Below, one piece after another: positions 20,639 to 30,258 of a DNA stretch of 64,000 nucleotides. Under the pieces are notes generated by a model. It did no database searches and was not told the DNA's origin. It saw only the letters and a list, made by a program, of their open reading frames with translations. Source of the stretch: Yponomeuta sedellus (taxonomy: Eukaryota > Arthropoda > Insecta > Lepidoptera > Yponomeutidae); the NCBI GenBank assembly GCA_934045075.1, contig OW203726.1:23003488-23067487 (forward strand). The letters are read 5' to 3'. Made by a program: the position numbers and the translations under genes. Numbering within the stretch: position 1 is the first letter of the stretch; each line of letters opens with the position of its first letter.

Positions 20639-23331
20639 TCAAAGATCTGGAAGTGGGCAGATGTTATTAAACGCTCTACGAATAGTGCCTCTCTTCATCT
20701 TCAATTCTGCAACTCTAGTGACGCCGTCGCTTCCTGGATAGAGCTGGGTGACGCGTCCCAGAGACCAAAGTAATGGAGGGAGAGCTTTGTCCTTGATCAA
20801 GACAAGAGATCCGAGCTTCAGCTCATTATTGCTGGAAGTTTGCCACTTGACTTTCTTTTGAAGCAGCCCAACGTATTCTGTAGAGAAACGGGTCCAGAAA
20901 TGCTGCTTGATGAGTTGGATCCGCTTGTAACGGTCCAGACGATTGATGTTAACCTCAGGAACTGGTGACTGTGGAATAGCCATCAGTGAGCGTCCAATTA
21001 AGAAGTGGCCAGGGGTAAGAGCTGTATAGTCGGAAGGATTTGTGGAAAAAGGGGTAAGAGGACGAGAATTCAATACAGCCTCTATCTGATGAAGACAAGT
21101 AACCATTTCCTCATAAGTAAAATGAGTTAATTGTAAAAGGCGTTTAAGATGGTGCTTCGTGGAACGTACGGCCGCTTCTGCGAGTCCGTTGAAGTGGGGG
21201 GTGTAAGCCGGAACGAATTTAAATTCGATGCCTTCTCGAGCTACACAACCTTCAAAGTCTGACTCTACAAGAAACCAAGCCAGCTCATTAGAGGCGCCAA
21301 CAAAATTGGTGCCATTGTCCGACGTAATGGACAAAACTGGCCCGCGCCGTGCAGTGAATCGCGTCAACGCGGCTATATTGCTTCGCTGGACAGAGCCGTG
21401 ACGAGCTCGATGTGACAGGCCTTGGTCGAATTGCAGACAAAGATTGCTAAAAAGGACTTGATCAGCTTACAACCTCTACCTTTACGATCTGCAATCATCA
21501 CTGGCCCGGCATAGTCAACTGAGCAATGTAAGAACGGATATTCTAAATTAGTTCGCGATTCAGGAAGCTGTCCCATGATCGGCTGCACAGTTTCAGGTTT
21601 ATGCCTGAAACAGCGCACACATTTGCGAACAGTGAATTTAGAAAGGTTTGTGCCACCTAATGGCCAATAAGTTTGTTTAATAATACTTAAAAGAAGCTGA
21701 GGTGGGGCATGTAAATGTCTAAGATGAAAATGTCTAAAAAGAACTCTAGTAAAATTATGTTTACTACATAGTATGATAGGGTGCTTTGTATTATAAGCAT
21801 AAAATGAATTATCAAGCCTGCCACCAACTCGCATGAGATTATCAGCGTCTAAAAATGGGGTTAATGAAATCAATCGATTTTTGTTAGGTAGTGCCTTGCC
21901 GGCCTTAAGAAGAGCATATTCGTCAGGAAACATTTCCATTTGCGCCTTACACGTTATTAAATTTAATGAACTTTGAAGTTCTTGAACTGAAAGATGACCA
22001 GTTAATTTATTGGTCGGATGACGACAGTTGTAAATAAATCTTTGTAAATATGCTATTGTGTTTTGTAAATTAATTAATCTAGAATTATTTTTGATTAAGT
22101 TAGTTACATGATCGGCGTTAGAATTATTATCAAGCGCGAATGAACAAGTAATCAACTCTGGTAGATCCTGTTTCACGCTCACGTTGGGCATTTTCGGCCA
22201 CTCAGATTCGATTTCTGATAAGAAAGGCGGCCCTGACCACCAAAGAGATGAACTGCTGATGAGGTCAGCCTTCAACCCGCGAGAAACAAGATCCGCCGGA
22301 TTGTCTTTCGACGGTACGTAGCTCCACGTGTGACCGCAGGTGCTCTCTTGAATTTCGTGAACCCTGTTACGAACAAAATTCTTAAGATTAGTTGGTGGTG
22401 TAGTTAACCACCCCAGAACAATGGTGGAGTCACACCAGAATCTACATGATTTGATTTGTAAGGTTAAAGAGCCTAATACTTTCGTACACAGCCTTGCAGC
22501 CATCAACGCTCCACAGAGTTCAAGACGTGGAGTCGTTGTTGGTTTGATGGGAACGATTTTACTTTTTGAAGTTAAAAGTCTAACCTGTATTGACCCTGAT
22601 GTATCGATCGAGCGTATATATAGACAAGCTCCGTAAGCCCGCTCTGAAGCGTCTGAAAAGACATGAATTTCATGCACCACCGCGTCATCAGCAAGTACCC
22701 AGCGAGGAACCTGTAAGTAGTTAAGGAGAGGTAAGGTGTCAACAAATGATCTCCACATGTTTTTTATCTCCTGCGAGACCTCTTCATCCCAGGAACATTT
22801 TTCGATCCACAACCTCTGCATCACACTTTTTGCTTCCACGATGCATGGATTGACGAGGCCTAGGGGATCGAAAATTTGACTGATGACCGATAAAATGTGA
22901 CGTTTAGTTACTTTAGCTCGATGTTCAATATTTATGTAGAACGATAATGTGTCTGAGTCACAGATCCAATTTAAACCTAAAGTCTTTGAAGAGACATTAT
23001 TGTCTGTTTTTGAAATATTCATAATATTGTTTGATTCTGAAGAAGGCGAAATTTGTTCAAAAATTAATTTATTATTTGAATGAAATTTTCTTAAGTTGAA
23101 TTGAGCTTATTTTAAGATACTTTTGACTCCTTCACAAAGTTTGATTGTGTCCTCGACAGTCGACGAACCGCTTATAAAATCGTCGACATAAAAATCTCTT
23201 TCTATAGACTGCTTGACGTCACTGTCGAGGGCACTGGATGCCAATGAAACCAGACACTTGGTAGCTAAGTATGGAGCCGAAGCTGTGCCGAAGCTTCGCA
23301 AATTAAGACGGTGAGAATCCTGATGGACCAA
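20639..23331 (-). pseudogene. BEL/Pao pol remnant (RT palm, RNase H, integrase)
   Basis: Reading from 23331: FGTASAPYLATKCL and DFYVDDFISGSS give the reverse transcriptase catalytic YVDD box. A TAA at 23107-23109 interrupts the frame, which then stays open in the same frame to 21373 through an RNase H-like segment (VFSDASERAYGACLY, PRLELCGALMAARL, DNPADLVSRG). The integrase zinc-binding part follows (HLRHLHAPPQ ... KCVRCFRHKP) and the start of the catalytic core (SVDYAGPV). A one-base deletion near 21375 shifts the frame; the rest of the integrase (TSDNGTNFVGA, HFNGLAEAAVRSTKHHLKRL, FLIGR) and the conserved C-terminus run to 20639. Defects: missing 5' half, one nonsense, one frameshift. Confidence 0.9.
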
Positions 23332-23583
23332 TGTTTAGGGTCCTTTGGGACGTGAAATAAAATGTGGACTGTATCAAAATAGGGCTGGTGTATTAGCCGT
23401 CAAAAATTACAGAAATCTCCCGGACAAACAGATATTAATTAAATTCGTTAGCGCCCGTTGCCGGTGAAGTATCGAACCCGAGTGTCCTCGCATCGTCCGC
23501 CGCTCGTGTCGGTGACATCACGTCGGATCGTGTCCGCCGCCCGCGCGTCTCCTCCCGTGCGTATGTTGAGAGCAATATTAACA
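23332..23583 (-). repeat. Pao 5' LTR
   Basis: 252 bp, partner of 20357-20608. The pol fragment starts immediately inside it, with no recognisable primer-binding site, so the deletion removed the leader and gag. Confidence 0.93.
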
Positions 23584-23588
23584 GCTAT

Positions 23589-24143
23589 TATAAATTTCGT
23601 TAGCATAAAGATTTTGATGTTTACTTTTTGCCAAAAAAAGTTTGCCAAGAAGTTATGATTTTTATTCCATTGGTGGCGCTAGAAAGCGGGGGTGCTTACC
23701 AGCGCCTTAAAAATACTGTTAATCAGCATTAGATTAGCAGATTGTTCGTGAACGAAAAAGCTTCAAAACGGAGGCAAGTTTTTCAATCAGCCAAACCTCA
23801 ATTAGCGAACAACGCCCGAGCGGCGGCTATGGCGCTGGCCACTATAAGTTGCAACACGCAAATCCGCCATAAATTGACGGCGCCGGCGACGGATTCGGGG
23901 CATTAATTTGGGGTAAATCGTACGGAAAATGGAAATTTTGTGCAGCCTCTGGCAACACCCGACTTAAGGCGACGTGAGCGGAATTGGGACGAAGGTTTTA
24001 AATGAGACCGGCGAGTGTTTATCCGATACGAGAAGGGTTGCGGCAATTAACGGGGGATTTTCTTCAAGGCGGATTTAAAATGGATTTTGAAAATGGCGTT
24101 TTATTGATGGAAATTTTAAATTATCTGTTATCTGAAATCTCTC
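23589..24143. other. Unassigned stretch, no gene
   Basis: Flanking DNA of the Pao insertion, with a GC-richer block about 23815-23900. No splice-bounded exon that I can support. Confidence 0.35.
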
Positions 24144-24290
24144 GGTCACGATCCATGGCCACCCACGGCCATGATTGTGGTCTCACTTGACTCGGTCATG
24201 ATTGTGGTCTCATTTGACTCGGTTATGTGGTCTGACTCGACTTGGTCATGATTGTGGTCTCACTGACTCGGTCATGATTGTGTGTAGGTC
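24144..24290. repeat. Tandem ~32-bp repeat (GACTCGGTCATGATTGTGGT)
   Basis: About four to five diverged units of GACTCGGTCATGATTGTGGTC with TCACTT-type spacers, including one shortened unit. Confidence 0.85.
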
Positions 24291-24379
24291 ATCCTGTAAC
24301 CCGTTACGTTTCAATGTTGTTATAGTTTTTTTAATTTCAAAAAATATAGAGCATCGCTATTTATCTAAAATGGTTGTAA

Positions 24380-24500
24380 ACATTTTTTTTTGTTGCAAAC
24401 ACTTTATTGCACAATAAAACTTAAATAATATAATGTGATAACAATTCGCACAAAGGCGAACTTATTTCAACATAAATTTCTTCCAGCCAGCCTAAAAAAT
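24380..24500 (-). repeat. LINE 3'-end repeat (antisense)
   Basis: CACTTTATTGCACAATAAAA ... GGCGAACTTATTTCAACATA and AATTTCTTCCAGCCAGCC; same family as 15425. Confidence 0.55.
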
Positions 24501-24711
24501 TTGGAATTTTAAAACAAAGAGAGCGGATGTAGCCAATAAAATGCAAAAAATTAGAAATAAAATACTACTTAGTAATAATGCATACAACTCACATGAGTGT
24601 CTACACAAATGTTGGCTAGAAAAATTATATTTATATTACAAACGTAAAACATACCAATAAACTAAACCAATAAAATAAAATATAAATATATTACATATAC
24701 TACTAACTAAG

Positions 24712-25129
24712 CGACTACAGCGGACAGCGGTGGTAGCTCAGTGGGTAGAACCATAGACTGGCAAGCGAGAGCCCCAGGTTCGATCCTGAGTGCGGGCATG
24801 TACCAATGACTTTGTTTCATTTCAAAGTTACGTTCATTTGCGAATTTGCAGTCGCAATACCACACGCTAACGGTGAAGGAAAACATCGTGAGGAAACCCG
24901 CGGCTTGGTTGGCTCCGCACGTATTGACTAGTCTTTCCTGTGGGCTAGGCCGACTAAGCTGTCAGGATGGTATAGGTGCTGGGCAAGCCTATACCATCTA
25001 TAAAACCATGACCCAGGCACTACAGCGTCGGAGTGGTCCCTTCACCCATCTAGTGTGAGTGAAGATACCACTGGACGCTGTATAAATCATCTCATTAAGT
25101 AGATGCAAAAAGGCCATTATTATTATTAT
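24712..25129 (+). mobile_element. tRNA-derived SINE, 11-bp target duplication
   Basis: Flanked by TACTAACTAAG at 24701-24711 and 25130-25140. The head GCGGTGGTAGCTCAGTGGG with B-box GGTTCGATCC is followed by the conserved body, then CTGTATAAATCATCTCATT, AAAAAGGCC and a short (ATT)n tail. Same family as 8785 and 41619. Confidence 0.92.
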
Positions 25130-25329
25130 TACTAACTAAGATATATACTATAATATTATTAAAGATTAGAAATAAAGTGCTCTTTCAATTGTCTTCGGAA
25201 CTGTGCACAGTTGGAGTATCCCTGATTGCGTTGTACATTTTCTATTTATAATAGTTTTTTTTTTTCAAGACGTAGGTCGAGTAGTCTTTGACTCATTCTT
25301 GAATCTGAATGAATTTACCATTTCATATC

Positions 25330-25475
25330 TTTGCTCGGAAATAATACCACTAGCGGTAGTTACGGGATGGTCTTGCCCGCGGTTCTAGTTGCTTTAACTT
25401 ACTGATAGATTCCAATTACATGGTTCCACAGTGGAACCATGTAAGTGGAACCATGTAATTGTAAAGTGGAACCAT
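25330..25475 (-). repeat. Rearranged 5' end of CCCCAGCAGTGGGG-tail repeat
   Basis: CACTAGCGGTAGTTACGGGA then TTGCTTTAACTTACTGATAG and three tandem CAGTGGAACCATGTAA-like units. With the palindrome at 26404-26449 it forms the target into which the GC-rich retroposon inserted. Confidence 0.5.
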
Positions 25476-25486
25476 GTGCGCTCGCG

Positions 25487-25489
<3 letters not shown>

Positions 25490-25518
<29 letters not shown>

Positions 25519-26403
25519 CACCCAGGAGAAACCCCAATTACGGGTACCACCGGCTCGGGGGAGCACAGTGGTTATGTCGGACTCCCCGCCCTGAAAAGGG
25601 CGGTATACCGACTAAAACTCCTGGGGTGTTCCTCCGCACCGCAAAGGACGGGGCCACGGGAACGCTTGCGCACACTTCCGCGACCCCGCCTGCGGGCGCC
25701 CTTTCGGGCACTCCTTCGGCGGCGCTTCTGCCCCGTCGGTGCTCGACGACGGGGCTAGAAAACGCCGCATCTCTTCGTTGGAGCGCATAGGGGCCAAGTG
25801 CGTATGATCTTGGCCCCCATACGCCCCAACGCGCCGCCCCCTCCATCCCATCGCAAGCCGGTCGATGAGACGGGGAGGGCGGCGCACCTCCTCGTTGAGG
25901 CGCGTGGGGGCCCAAGCGTCCCGGTCCCCACACGCCCCACACGTGAGGCCCTTCACGTCGCCCACCAGCACTTCTCTGAAAGCAGAGAAGGCGGTGAGCG
26001 ACCGCGCGGGCCCCCTCCGTGCCAGAAGGCACCCTCGGAACACGCAAGGGCGCCTTCCGGCCCGCCGTGATGGACGCGGAGAGTCCCCCGACCCTCCGCG
26101 TCCCGGCGGCCACTCTGGTCCGACTGGTACGAGGCGCGCGCGCTTCCACGCAGCGGCGCCCCCCCCAGTCGGTCCTTCATTCGGTTGGTCGCCTGGGTCC
26201 CGCTCCACAAAGTGAAACAGGGCCCACGCGACCCCTCCCGCCAGATTTTTCGCCGCTGGCCAGCAAGATCCCATAAAGAGAAGTTACTGACCAGCGCCCA
26301 GGGTGCACCGGCCCTTGCCACTTACCCTTCCTACTGGTTCAAGATGAATCAGTAGGAACGGAAGCGGAAGGGCACACGGGAAGGTAATCTGGCATCGCAC
26401 CCC
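25490..26403 (-). mobile_element. GC-rich poly(A) retroposon, copy 1, full length
   Basis: A 914-bp insertion flanked by GTGCGCTCGCGGCC at 25476-25489 and 26404-26417. In sense (minus) it starts GGGGTGCGATGCCAGATTAC and ends CTCCTGGGTGA then 29 A, so it was inserted by target-primed reverse transcription. It is far more GC-rich than its surroundings. Copy 2 lies at 39573-40478 with the same 5' and 3' ends. Long open frames on the minus strand are not conserved as protein between copies (frame changes in the middle), so I treat it as non-coding. Strong hairpins fill 25731-25936. The parent LINE is not identified; an R1-type source is a guess. Confidence 0.85.
25731..25936 (-). other. Hairpin cluster in GC-rich retroposon, copy 1
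   Basis: Four stems: 25731-25738/25747-25754; 25783-25798/25809-25824 (16 pairs, two G-U as minus RNA); about 25830-25853/25863-25886 (about 24 pairs, one mismatch); 25899-25909/25926-25936. Several non-Watson-Crick positions read as C-A on the plus strand but G-U on the minus strand, so pairing is best for minus-strand RNA. Stems two and four are paralogous modules sharing a TCTTCGTTGG-type lead-in. Confidence 0.8.
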
Positions 26404-26449
26404 GTGCGCTCGCGGCCTAGTGGAACTTCCACTAGGCCGCGAGCGCACG
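26404..26449. repeat. 45-bp perfect palindrome
   Basis: GTGCGCTCGCGGCCTAGTGG then AACTT and the exact complement back to GCGCAC. Each arm is the tRNA-like start of the CCCCAGCAGTGGGG-tail family. The left 14 bp also serve as the retroposon's right target duplication. Confidence 0.9.
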
Positions 26450-27247
26450 AGTGAGCGGTTCACATAATATATTTCGAGGAGCTATTCTAGGTACCTTAAT
26501 TGTCGACAATACTAGTTAAAACAAAAAAATAATTTATAACTTCATATTGATGCCCTTTCCAAAACTCGACATTGGCAAATAGTTAAGGTAGTCAAATTAA
26601 ATTGACATCCAATAAGATTTGGAATATGCCAAATAGTAAATTTTTAGATACAAGTAAGATCGACCGTATTGTTACCGAACAGGAAAATACGAATTTAGTC
26701 GTTCTCGCACCTTGTCACCCTAAATTAATCGTGGGAGGATGCGTCAGAAAATAATAAAGCATGAGGATGATTAAAGGAGCCTCTTTTAATAAGATAAATG
26801 TCACAGCTTCGTTATTGAAGAGGTACCCTGTCTTCTAAAATTACCTGTTTATTAACTCTGGTAAAAAATTGCAATATTAATGCAGTCTATTACTTTTCAC
26901 TTAGAGCACAGTCCTTCCCTCAGAGAGATACGTTTTTTATGTAGCCTTCATACACCCCACTTCAGAGACCATGCCTCCTCTCAGAGAGAGAGTATGGGAT
27001 TAATTACCACGCGTAGGTACCCACCGTGGATTGCCAGTTGCAAGCGCTGAGAAAAATGAAAATGAAAGTGAAAGTGAACGTGAACTACATTTATTGCCAA
27101 AACACAAATTATACACAAAAAACAAAATATGACATAAATGTAGACAGACAAGATCATCTAAAACCATAGAAATAGAATCATATGGAATAGACATACTGAA
27201 CAAAATCTGTGTGGCGTAACGTTAGTACTAGACATACGTAGTATATC
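26450..27247. other. Unassigned stretch, one dispersed repeat unit
   Basis: No gene. About 26905-27060 carries a CTCAGAGAGA ... TTGCCAGTTGCAAGCGCTGAG unit related to the 7800-8500 repeats. Confidence 0.35.
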
Positions 27248-27255
27248 TAAATACC

Positions 27256-27945
27256 GGGTCCCCTACGTAGTTTCGATAGCCGTTGTTGCGAAAAACGTTG
27301 TATCGAATTTTTTCCCGCTGCCTCATAAGTTCGAAAGCTTATGGACTCGAATGCTGTAGTGGCGAAAGACGCTGTTTCGAAAAACATTATCACTGCCTCA
27401 TAAGCTCGAATGCTTGTTTTTTATACTTTATTGCGGAATAAAACTTAAATAACGTACAATGTGATAACAATTACGTACACCTTCGCTCCATCAACGTTCA
27501 ATAGTCATATAGTTCTGTTATTGTTGGCAATTAATAGCCTTATAAACCTTTTGTGTGCATAGTACTCGTTTGTACTAATACTTATAAATATAATACTTGT
27601 GCAATTGATTAATTTCGAAACTTGATACCACTTCAGTAGTAATTGTTATAGATCAGTACTAGATTTTTTGTTACACGTAGAAAATTTGTTAAATAATAAT
27701 AAATCTAGATTTAAACTAAATTTGTTTTGTTTTATTCACTACTTGATTTTTTATACGCATTAAGACTGAATGAATCGAAATGACAAGCATTCGAGCGTAT
27801 GAGGCAGTGAAAATGTTTTTCGAAACAGCGTCTTTTGCCACTATAGCATTCGAGTCCATAAGCTTTCGAACTTATGAGGCAGCGGGAAAAAAATTCGATA
27901 CAACGTTTTTCGCAACAACGGCTATCGAAACTACGTAGGGGACCC
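27256..27945. mobile_element. Long-TIR DNA element, 8-bp target duplication
   Basis: Flanked by TAAATACC at 27248-27255 and 27946-27953. Inverted repeats of about 160 bp, with few mismatches, start GGGTCCCCTACGTAG on each side and contain internal subrepeats (GCCTCATAAG-TTCGAA twice per arm). The ~370-bp centre is AT-rich with an LINE 3' scrap at about 27420. Long TIRs and an 8-bp duplication fit a hAT, P or Mutator-like non-autonomous element; the class is open. Confidence 0.88.
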
Positions 27946-28347
27946 TAAATACCTCAGCGCTTGCAACTGCCTCTGATCTGAGTGTCTGAGGAGTTCAAAC
28001 AATACCTCAGACACTCGGATTTCCTCAAGATGGTTTCTTTCGCTGGCGAGTGGTATCGCTACAACCATTATTCACAAAAAGAGACACTACGGACAAAGCC
28101 ACAGTATCTCCTTTTGTGAAAAGTAAACTAATTATCCTATCTCAATTACCGCGTGTACCCACTACCAAATTCCAACCCCTGAGGTATCTGAACTCGTGTT
28201 TTCAGGCTACCTCACGATGTTTTCCTTCTGCGTTAGCGAGTAGCTACAAGAATTACACATTCACATATTTAAGTGCCTTGGTAATTGGTGCAATTGGTGC
28301 ATGCCAGAGTTGGAACTCACAACTAATAGAACACAATCGAACAAATA

Positions 28348-28607
28348 TTTCTATGGCATCGAGGAAGCGCCACCTAGCGACAAGTATGGAAATTCAAATT
28401 GCTGAGTGCGAGTTGTAATGGTTTACGTTAAGAAGTGAACACGTTTACCAGCCAAAACACGAATTAACGCGAGTGCGAGTTGTACTGTGACAGCGTTTTG
28501 CCAGTTCGAACGGTTAACTTACTCATACTCACTACTCGATGCTCGATTAACGCGGTAGTAAAGTTATTCGATTGCATTCTGTCAAACTCGCACTAAGCGC
28601 TCTGTTA
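28348..28607. mobile_element. MITE-family copy (relative of 37702-38002)
   Basis: Shares about 250 bp with 37753-38002: TTTCTATGGCATCGAGGAAG, GTGAACACGTTTACCAG, CCAGTTCGAACGGTTAAC, and the right end AAACTCGCACTAAGC. The left terminus seen in the other copy is missing. Confidence 0.75.
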
Positions 28608-28925
28608 TTTGAATGTCTAACAAATATTTTAACATCTTCATAAACCTTCACCATCCATCTACAAAATTCATGGAAAATGGGTTCACGTAACATTTTTCTT
28701 CATAAGTATCTTCACTTTTCGAGTGTTCGAAATTTTTTCACATATTTAAAACTATAACATGCTATTTCATAGATCCACGGTTTTATTTATAATAAAAACA
28801 CATTTTTTTAACATTCCAAAAATGCTTACTAAAATAGTCTGTGGTCAAGAATTAACAAAGGAAGACCTGAGCAGAAATTAAATAAAACACCCCTAAGAAA
28901 AAGATATAGGCGACCTTTTTGGTAC

Positions 28926-29032
28926 GATATCAACCCTTTTATATCCCCACTGCTGGGGCACGGGTCTCTTCCTGCATCGCAGGAAGGTTAGGCCATACCT
29001 ACTCCACCATGGGGGCCAAGTCCGGGTTGGAA
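28926..29032 (-). repeat. CCCCAGCAGTGGGG-tail repeat, 3' end
   Basis: ATATCAACCCTTTTATATCC then CACTGCTGGGGCACGGGTC and CAAGTCCGGGTTGG; truncated antisense copy with a small CCTA duplication. Confidence 0.7.
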
Positions 29033-30119
29033 CATTTTGAGCCAATATTTTTTTGTGTTAATAATTATAAGATTCATTTTGTGAAATGTTGTACCAAATA
29101 AACATTATTCATTCATTCATATCGTGTTTTTTTTATAAATAAGGGCGCTAATTTGTACCTAACAAAATAGCGATTCTTGGTAGCGTACCTAGAAATTTAG
29201 CTGTGAAATCTTTAAAAAGTATCTCATGTAGAGTAGTACCTTTATTTTTCCTTTCTGAAACGTAGAGAGTTCTATTAACTCGGTTCATATACTTAAACCG
29301 GCTTTATTTGCAAGACATTTTCGTAGCTTATTCTAAGCTCATTTAGAGATTATTGTTTATCTTTCCATCCAGAGTGAATAAGTTACAGGACTTACCTGTA
29401 ATCCCGTTGCCTTAGCTGAGCTGAGCTGCTTAGCGTCTGGCCCAAGAGACATACGCTCGTGTCTGGAGCTGATAAGACAGGTATGTAATTATGTAAATAG
29501 ATTATTCATAAAAAAAAACCGCCTCATGAAGATGACACAAGTGGCGGCGCACTTTTGAGGCGGCGGCATCCAAGTACAAGACTTGTCTTATAATTATAAT
29601 AAAGCATCATCTAAATCGTTGACTTGGCTGATCGAAATAAGCCTTCTAATAAAAGGCTGAATGAAGAGCCGTTTATTTTCAATTTCGTTTAATGGCGTCA
29701 ATGAAACAGCTGATTATGTCGACTCGCAAAATACAACTGAACTTTGTCTGAGGCCAACGTTGGAAACAATTGCAACATTAGAAACGATTTCTACGTTAGT
29801 AATTAATTTGTTTATTTTGACTATTTCGTCGTTTGTCCAACGTTAGGTCTGTGATGCAATGGTAAACATTCTGTTATGAAATTTCATCCAATGTGGTTTG
29901 TAAACTAAAATTGAAGAGGTTCCTGCCGCTTTTAATTTTATTTTGAGGGACTTCCACAAAGTGGAGGAATGGTCTTCCTTTTATTGTTGATAGTATGTTA
30001 TTTAGCAAAAAATAATCCTTATGATGAAGCCTTCTGATCGGTGTGATAAAGCTACAGGGTAATTTTTTTTTCGTGTAGCGGGTTCGATTTCCAGTTCAAC
30101 CGTGTAATTATTTTAAAAT
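29033..30119. other. Unassigned non-coding stretch
   Basis: No gene or complete element. Contains GACTTACCTGTAATCCCG at about 29390 and its rough inverse near 29478, and a B-box-like GGGTTCGATTTCC at 30080. Confidence 0.35.
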
Positions 30120-30124
30120 CTATG

Positions 30125-30204
30125 TGTTAGATATAAGTGAGGTAGTTTGTAGTCAGTCTTGCAATAAACGTCGTCCCGTTCAAGCGTGCGTGTATTATTT
30201 GTCA
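30125..30204 (+). repeat. 5' LTR (80 bp)
   Basis: TG...CA ends and AATAAA in the middle (GCAATAAACG), which could serve as poly(A) signal. Identical to 33796-33875. Confidence 0.92.
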
Positions 30205-30205
30205 G

Positions 30206-30220
30206 TGGCGAACGAGGTCA
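30206..30220 (+). other. Primer-binding site
   Basis: TGGCGAACGAGGTCA begins one base after the LTR. TGG at this position is the usual complement of a tRNA CCA end; the tRNA is not identified. Confidence 0.6.
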
Positions 30221-30258
30221 ATATAAAAAGTGAAGAAAAGTGCAAACACAGTTTAAAA

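Larger units (their letters stand above)
20357..23583 (-). mobile_element. BEL/Pao LTR retrotransposon, internally deleted
   Basis: Minus-strand element with two 252-bp LTRs (TGTTAATATT ... CCCTAAACA in sense) differing at three positions, flanked by GCTAT at 20352-20356 and 23584-23588. The interior is only 2.7 kb. Gag, protease and most of the reverse transcriptase fingers/palm are missing, with the deletion ending at the 5' LTR edge. Only the later part of pol remains. The near-identical LTRs indicate recent insertion. Confidence 0.93.

Noticed and set aside
25798..26215. Plus-strand proline/arginine-rich frames
   Set aside because: Antisense to the retroposon and composition-driven.
25538..26321. 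Multiple 85-220-codon frames in the GC-rich retroposons (both copies)
   Set aside because: High GC lowers stop frequency on both strands; the protein reading changes frame between the two copies and shows no known domain. The DNA and RNA fold is conserved, not the protein.
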